This document shows positions 59,839 to 64,000 of a stretch of 64,000 nt of DNA, one piece after another. Numbering within the stretch: position 1 is the stretch's first letter; each line of letters opens with the position of its first letter. Made by a program: the position numbers and the translations under genes. The stretch covers positions 4,092,001 through 4,156,000 of the forward strand of contig NZ_RDTE01000003.1 in assembly GCF_004125265.1 (NCBI RefSeq), read 5' to 3'. This DNA comes from Streptomyces lydicus (GTDB lineage: Bacteria; Actinomycetota; Actinomycetes; Streptomycetales; Streptomycetaceae). The notes under the pieces were generated by a model. The model did no database searches, had not been told where the DNA came from, and saw only the letters and a program-made list of their open reading frames with translations.

Positions 59839-61386
59839 TCAGCCGCCCGCGGCCACCGGCTCCAGGAACCCCTGCTCGACCAGCGTCCGGATCGAGGCCG
59901 GCGTACGGTCCCGCAGCAGAACCGGATCCTCGCCGACGAGTTGGGCGATGGCGTCCAGAATCCGCCCGGCCGGGAGGGAACCGTCACACACCCCGGCGAA
60001 GCCCGCGCCGACCGTGTCCACCTTCGTCGCCCGCCGCATACCGCGGTTCTGACGCAGCACCACATGCTCCGGGTCCTCCGCCCCGGGCAGCCCGACCTGC
60101 TCCTGCACCACCTCGTCGGCGAGCCGGAAGTGGCCGGCGAGCAGCGCCGCATCGTCCGTGGCCCGCAGATAGTCCTGGCGGTCGAAGTGCCGTACGACCG
60201 ACTCCCCCAGCGGCTGTTCCACCGGATGCGGCCATTCCTCGACCGTGATGGACGGGGAATCCGACCCGGACTTGCGCAGCGTGATCCAGCCGAAGCCGAT
60301 GGCCTTGGTCTTGCGTGCCTCGAACTCGTCGAGCCAGGCGTCGTACCGCGCGGCGTACGCCTCGTCCCCGGCGCGGTGGTCGCCCGCGTCACGCAGCCAC
60401 AGTTCGGCGTACTGGGTGATGTCCTGCACCTCGCGCTGCACGATCCAGGCGTCGCAGCCGGCCGGCACCCAGGAGCGCAGCCGGTCGTGCCACTCCTCGC
60501 CCGCCACATGCTGCCAGTTGGCCAGCAGCTGGCAGTACCCGCCGTCGTTGAGATGCGCGGCGGACTGCTGGACGAGCGTCCGGCACAGGTCGTCGCCGCC
60601 CATGCCGCCGTCGCGGTAGGTGAGCCGGGCGCCCGGCGAGATCACGAACGGCGGGTTGGACACGATCAGGTCGTACGTCTCGTCGCCCACGGGCTCGAAC
60701 AGCGAGCCCTCCCGCAGCTCCGCCGGCTCAGCCCCGGAGAGCGCCAGGGTCAGCGCGGCGATCCGCAGCGCCCGGGGGTTGAGGTCGGTGCCCGTGACGC
60801 GGGTGGCGTGCTGAGCGGCGTGCAGCGCCTGGATACCGGAGCCCGTGCCGAGATCGAGCGCCTTGGCGACCGGCCTGCGCACCGTGATCCCCGCGAGGGT
60901 CGTGGAGGCGCCGCCGACACCAAGCACCAGCTGTGAGCGGTCCGCTTCCCCGGCGCCCCGGATGCCGCCGGCGCCACCGACCGCACAGCCCAGGTCGGAG
61001 ACGATCCACCAGTCCTGCCCCTCGGGGCCGCCATAGGGGCGCACGTCCACACTGGCGCGCAGCTCGTCGCCGTCCTGCACCAGCCAGCCGTCGGCGAGGC
61101 AGTCCGCGACCGGCAGCGCGGCCTGCGCGCGCCGCAGCTCCACCGGGCGCTGCAGCAGGAACAGCCGCACCAGGGTCTCCAACGGGCTGTCGCCGCGCGT
61201 CGCCCGCAGGGCGGGGACGGTCTCGCTGCGCGCCAGCGCGGCATAGGCCGGCCCGCCGAGCAGCTCCAGCAGCCCGTCGGCGGTGAAGTCGGAGGCCAGC
61301 AACGCCTCGCGCAGCCGGGCGGTGCGGGCGTTGCTCTCGGGGTCCTGGACATCGGCGGTGGGGAGGTGCGTACTCACATCCACCAT
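59839..61386 (-). CDS. Class I methyltransferase, HemK/PrmC-like
   Basis: 515 aa from the ATG at 61386. A ~170-residue N-terminal domain precedes the Rossmann core: LDLGTGSGIQALHA (motif I), TDLNPRALRI (acidic motif II) and the SNPPFV (N/D-PPF/Y) motif of N- and glutamine-methyltransferases. A C-terminal ~170-residue winged-like region follows. The NPPF motif indicates N-methylation of a protein Gln or a base. It is an orthologue of the conserved methyltransferase downstream of topA in Streptomyces, from memory. Confidence 0.85.
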   Translation of the reverse strand: MVDVSTHLPTADVQDPESNARTARLREALLASDFTADGLLELLGGPAYAALARSETVPALRATRGDSPLETLVRLFLLQRPVELRRAQAALPVADCLADGWLVQDGDELRASVDVRPYGGPEGQDWWIVSDLGCAVGGAGGIRGAGEADRSQLVLGVGGASTTLAGITVRRPVAKALDLGTGSGIQALHAAQHATRVTGTDLNPRALRIAALTLALSGAEPAELREGSLFEPVGDETYDLIVSNPPFVISPGARLTYRDGGMGGDDLCRTLVQQSAAHLNDGGYCQLLANWQHVAGEEWHDRLRSWVPAGCDAWIVQREVQDITQYAELWLRDAGDHRAGDEAYAARYDAWLDEFEARKTKAIGFGWITLRKSGSDSPSITVEEWPHPVEQPLGESVVRHFDRQDYLRATDDAALLAGHFRLADEVVQEQVGLPGAEDPEHVVLRQNRGMRRATKVDTVGAGFAGVCDGSLPAGRILDAIAQLVGEDPVLLRDRTPASIRTLVEQGFLEPVAAGG

Positions 61387-61509
61387 TGTCGGCCCTGCCA
61401 CTGACAATCGGCGACGGCCCGGCGCCACACCCTTCTCGGGCGCGTCGCCGGGCCGTACGGAGCCGTGCGGTGGACGTTCGCCGCAGACTCCCCGCCGCTT
61501 ACGGAACTC

Positions 61510-62094
61510 CTAGGACTTCTTGGACTGCGTGGGTGCCGGGGAGCCGGACGCGGCCGGGTTCTGGCAGCCCTTCTGGGCGGCCATCGCCGTGCCGACCTCG
61601 CCGGACTCCAGGTTCTTGAAGGCCGCCTCGCTCTGCTTGTTCAGCTTGTTGATGCCGCTGGAGAGGTTGCGCAGGCCGTCCGCGAACTTCAGCTTGTCCG
61701 AGGTGTCGAGCTTGTTGACCTGCTTCTGGAGGTCCGCATAGCCCTTGGAGAGCGAGTTGAGCTCCTTGACGGCGTTCTGTTGTGCCTGCTTGCCCTGATC
61801 GGTGGGCGGCGGCCCGGCCTTCTCCAGAGACGTGGCCAGCGAGGCGTAGGCCTGGGAAATCTTCTGGAAGGCCGCCGAGTCGGTCTGCTGGACCTTCTTG
61901 GAGTCGGTGCTGCCGTTGTCGGCCGTCTGCATGGCGCCGTTGGCGTCCTGGATCTTCTTGAACTGAGCCTGCGCAGGGTCGCAGAAACTCTTCGCCCAGT
62001 CATTGAGCTTCTTGTTGCTGTCGTCGCTGCAGCCGGTCAGCGCGAGCACCAGTGCCGCACCGCCGGACAGTGCAGCCACAAGCTTCTTGTTCAC
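61510..62094 (-). CDS. Small helical lipoprotein
   Basis: 194 aa from the GTG at 62094 (GAAGGGA upstream); an ATG at 62112 would add six residues and lies on that ribosome site. Signal LVAALSGGAALVLALTGC with the lipobox Cys near residue 22. The mature protein is a helical bundle-like domain with coiled-coil stretches (AYASLATSLEKAGPPPTDQGK, LNSLSKGYADLQKQVNKL) and ends in a Ser/Ala/Lys tail. Function unknown. Same strand as hppA, 219 bp from it. Confidence 0.8.
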   Translation of the reverse strand: MNKKLVAALSGGAALVLALTGCSDDSNKKLNDWAKSFCDPAQAQFKKIQDANGAMQTADNGSTDSKKVQQTDSAAFQKISQAYASLATSLEKAGPPPTDQGKQAQQNAVKELNSLSKGYADLQKQVNKLDTSDKLKFADGLRNLSSGINKLNKQSEAAFKNLESGEVGTAMAAQKGCQNPAASGSPAPTQSKKS

Positions 62095-62230
62095 CGGATT
62101 GGTCCCTTCCATGGCTCTCGGCCCCGGAACATACACGTCCAAACGGCCTGGGCCACCGGTCGGGCATCCCGCCCTGCCCTCATTGCAGCCATTTGCACCA
62201 AGGACCGCAGGGCCACCCGGGCAAGCGGAA

Positions 62231-62271
62231 GGCGGGTGGACGGCGTCTGCAAAATACGCCGTCCACCCGCC
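62231..62271 (-). terminator. Perfect 16-bp hairpin after hppA
   Basis: GGCGGGTGGACGGCGT (62231-62246) pairs fully with 62256-62271 around CTGCAAAAT, 41 bp past the hppA stop. Confidence 0.85.
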
Positions 62272-62312
62272 CAGTTGAGCGGTCCGCGGGCCCTTCCGGA
62301 GGTGCTTTCCGG

Positions 62313-64000
62313 CTAGGACGCCACCGCCGTCTCGGCCGACTTGGCGATGCTTTCCGGGTCTTCGGAGTTGTCTTCGTCACCCACGGCGATTCCGCGCCGC
62401 TTGGAGACGTACACCGCACCGACGATCACGGCGAGCGCCAGTACGGAGACCACGATGCGCACGCCCATGCTCTTGTCCTGGCCGTATGAGAACTTCACCA
62501 CAGCGGGCGCGATCAGCAGCGCCACCAGGTTCATGACCTTCAGCAGCGGGTTGATCGCCGGGCCCGCGGTGTCCTTGAACGGGTCACCCACGGTGTCGCC
62601 GATGACCGTCGCGGCATGCGCCTCGCTGCCCTTGCCGCCGTGGTGGCCGTCCTCGACGAGCTTCTTGGCGTTGTCCCACGCGCCACCGGAGTTGGCGAGG
62701 AAGACCGCCATCAGCGTGCCGGTGCCGATCGCACCCGCCAGGAACGAGCCGAGCGCGCCGACGCCGAGCGAGAAGCCGACCGCGATCGGGGTGAGCACGG
62801 CCAGCAGCCCGGGGGTGGCCAGCTCACGGAGCGCGTCCTTGGTGCAGATGTCGACGACCCGCCCGTACTCGGGCTGCTCGGTGTAGTCCATGATCCCGGG
62901 GCGCTCGCGGAACTGCCGCCGCACCTCGAAGACCACCGCTCCCGCCGACCGCGACACCGCGTTGATCGCCAGCCCGGAGAACAGGAAGACGACCGAGGCG
63001 CCGAGGATCAGCCCGACCAGGTTGTTGGGCTGCGAGATGTCCAGGCTGAGCCCCATCCCGCTCGCGGCGTTGCCGATGTCGCGTACGGCGGTGGCGATCG
63101 CGTCCCGGTACGAGCCGAAGAGCGCGGCAGCGGCCAGTACGGCGGTCGCGATGGCGATGCCCTTGGTGATGGCCTTGGTGGTGTTGCCGACCGCGTCCAG
63201 GTCGGTCAGCACCTGCGCGCCGTCACCGGTGACGTCCCCGGACATCTCCGCGATGCCCTGCGCGTTGTCGGAGACCGGTCCGAAGGTGTCCATCGCCACG
63301 ATCACGCCGACGGTGGTCAGCAGACCGGTGCCGGCCAGCGCCACCGCGAACAGCGCCAGGATGATGGAGGCCCCGCCCAGCAGGTACGCCCCGTAGACGG
63401 CCAGGCCGATCAGCACCGCCGAGTAGACCGCCGACTCCAGGCCGATCGAGATACCGGAGAGCACGACCGTGGCCGGACCGGTCAGCGAGGTCTTGCCGAT
63501 GTCCCGGACGGGCCGCCGGCTGGTCTCGGTGAAGTAGCCGGTCAGCTGCTGGATCAGCCCCGCCAGCACGATGCCGATGGCGACCGCCACCAGCGCCAGC
63601 ATCCGCGGATCGCCGCTGCGGCCCAGCACCTCGGTGTCGGTGACACCGGTCAGGTCCTGGTAGCGGGACGGCAGGTAGGTGAACACGGCAACGGCCACCA
63701 GCACCAGCGAGATGCCCGCGGAGATGAAGAAGCCGCGGTTGATCGCCGTCATGCCACTGCGGTCGCTGCGCCGGGGCGCGACGACGAAGATGCCGATCAT
63801 CGCGGTGAGCACCCCGATGGCCGGGACCAGCAGCGGGAAGGCCAGCCCGGCGTCACCGAAGGCGGCCATCCCCAGGATCAGGGCGGCGACCAGGGTCACC
63901 GCGTACGACTCGAAGAGGTCGGCGGCCATACCTGCGCAGTCGCCGACGTTGTCGCCCACGTTGTCCGCAATGGTCGCGGCGTTGCGCGGGTCGTCCTCGG
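62313..64000 (-). CDS. hppA: Membrane H+-translocating pyrophosphatase (N-terminus beyond window)
   Basis: The visible 561 C-terminal residues lack only the start. The protein hydrolyses pyrophosphate to pump protons. Signature blocks are present: ADNVGDNVGDCAGMAADLFE, then GNTTKAITKGIAIATA, GLAINAVSRSAGAVV and the C-terminal GDTVGDPFKDTAGPAINPLLKVMN. The Lys in GNTTKA marks the K+-independent subclass; K+-dependent enzymes have Ala there. About 14-15 membrane segments would be expected overall. It ends the conserved topA-hppA chromosomal block. Confidence 0.95.
   Translation of the reverse strand, partial: EDDPRNAATIADNVGDNVGDCAGMAADLFESYAVTLVAALILGMAAFGDAGLAFPLLVPAIGVLTAMIGIFVVAPRRSDRSGMTAINRGFFISAGISLVLVAVAVFTYLPSRYQDLTGVTDTEVLGRSGDPRMLALVAVAIGIVLAGLIQQLTGYFTETSRRPVRDIGKTSLTGPATVVLSGISIGLESAVYSAVLIGLAVYGAYLLGGASIILALFAVALAGTGLLTTVGVIVAMDTFGPVSDNAQGIAEMSGDVTGDGAQVLTDLDAVGNTTKAITKGIAIATAVLAAAALFGSYRDAIATAVRDIGNAASGMGLSLDISQPNNLVGLILGASVVFLFSGLAINAVSRSAGAVVFEVRRQFRERPGIMDYTEQPEYGRVVDICTKDALRELATPGLLAVLTPIAVGFSLGVGALGSFLAGAIGTGTLMAVFLANSGGAWDNAKKLVEDGHHGGKGSEAHAATVIGDTVGDPFKDTAGPAINPLLKVMNLVALLIAPAVVKFSYGQDKSMGVRIVVSVLALAVIVGAVYVSKRRGIAVGDEDNSEDPESIAKSAETAVAS

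Overview
The window is high-GC actinobacterial DNA, almost certainly from a Streptomyces chromosome. The evidence is the codon bias, the many GTG starts and ATGA/GTGA gene overlaps, WhiB and conservon (cvn) proteins, and a right-hand block of house-keeping genes (peptidase lipoprotein, holB, membrane-fused tmk, topA, hppA) in the order I remember from Streptomyces chromosomes. The left ~46.8 kb is accessory DNA that ends at a tRNA-Thr gene. It looks like an integrated mobilisable element or genomic island carrying a large metabolic and regulatory cargo. Its left end lies outside the window.

Layout. (1) 1-6 kb, minus strand: a replication and mobilisation operon (small protein, replication-initiator-like protein, DnaC/IstB-like ATPase, WhiB-like protein, DUF2637 membrane protein, small protein, MobC, relaxase cut by the window edge). 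(2) 6.5-10.6 kb: a two-HTH XRE regulator, a HAD hydrolase, a MAB_1171c-type membrane protein and an ImmA/IrrE metallopeptidase. (3) 11-19 kb, minus strand: a tightly coupled seven-gene operon (radical SAM, enolase superfamily, HAD, GGDEF-like, phosphoketolase-like, PhyH-like dioxygenase, methyltransferase), which I cannot match to any known pathway. (4) 19.7-27.6 kb, minus strand: a conservon (CvnA-B-C-D plus two P450s) with extra small genes; its sensor gene cvnA carries an in-frame amber codon. (5) 27.7-32.7 kb: two HTH-TPR regulators, a TrmO/TsaA-like protein, an anti-sigma-type ATPase lacking a nearby stop codon, and an SDR oxidoreductase. (6) 32.9-38.7 kb, plus strand: a second metabolic operon (radical SAM, maleate isomerase/Asp-Glu racemase-like, HhH-GPD glycosylase-like, PfkB kinase, tandem nucleoside-deoxyribosyltransferase-like protein, nucleotide kinase, MazG-like pyrophosphohydrolase) that reads as nucleoside/nucleobase chemistry. 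(7) 38.8-41.5 kb: excisionase-like protein, XRE regulator and tyrosine integrase. (8) 42-46.5 kb: a Tat-exported PI-PLC and a secreted lipase, both with a ricin-type-like region, and a hypothetical protein. (9) 46.8-64 kb: tRNA-Thr and the conserved chromosomal block ending in hppA, which runs off the right edge.

Inference on how the parts work together: integrase and Xis at one end and Rep/Mob genes at the other bracket a cargo of two enzyme operons plus regulators (conservon, HTH-TPR, LuxR-type). The most promising undescribed systems are the GGDEF/phosphoketolase/radical-SAM operon (11.0-19.0 kb) and the radical-SAM/glycosylase/deoxyribosyltransferase/kinase/MazG operon (32.9-38.7 kb). Both radical SAM proteins have non-canonical cysteine spacing. 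No CRISPR array and no intact insertion sequence were seen.
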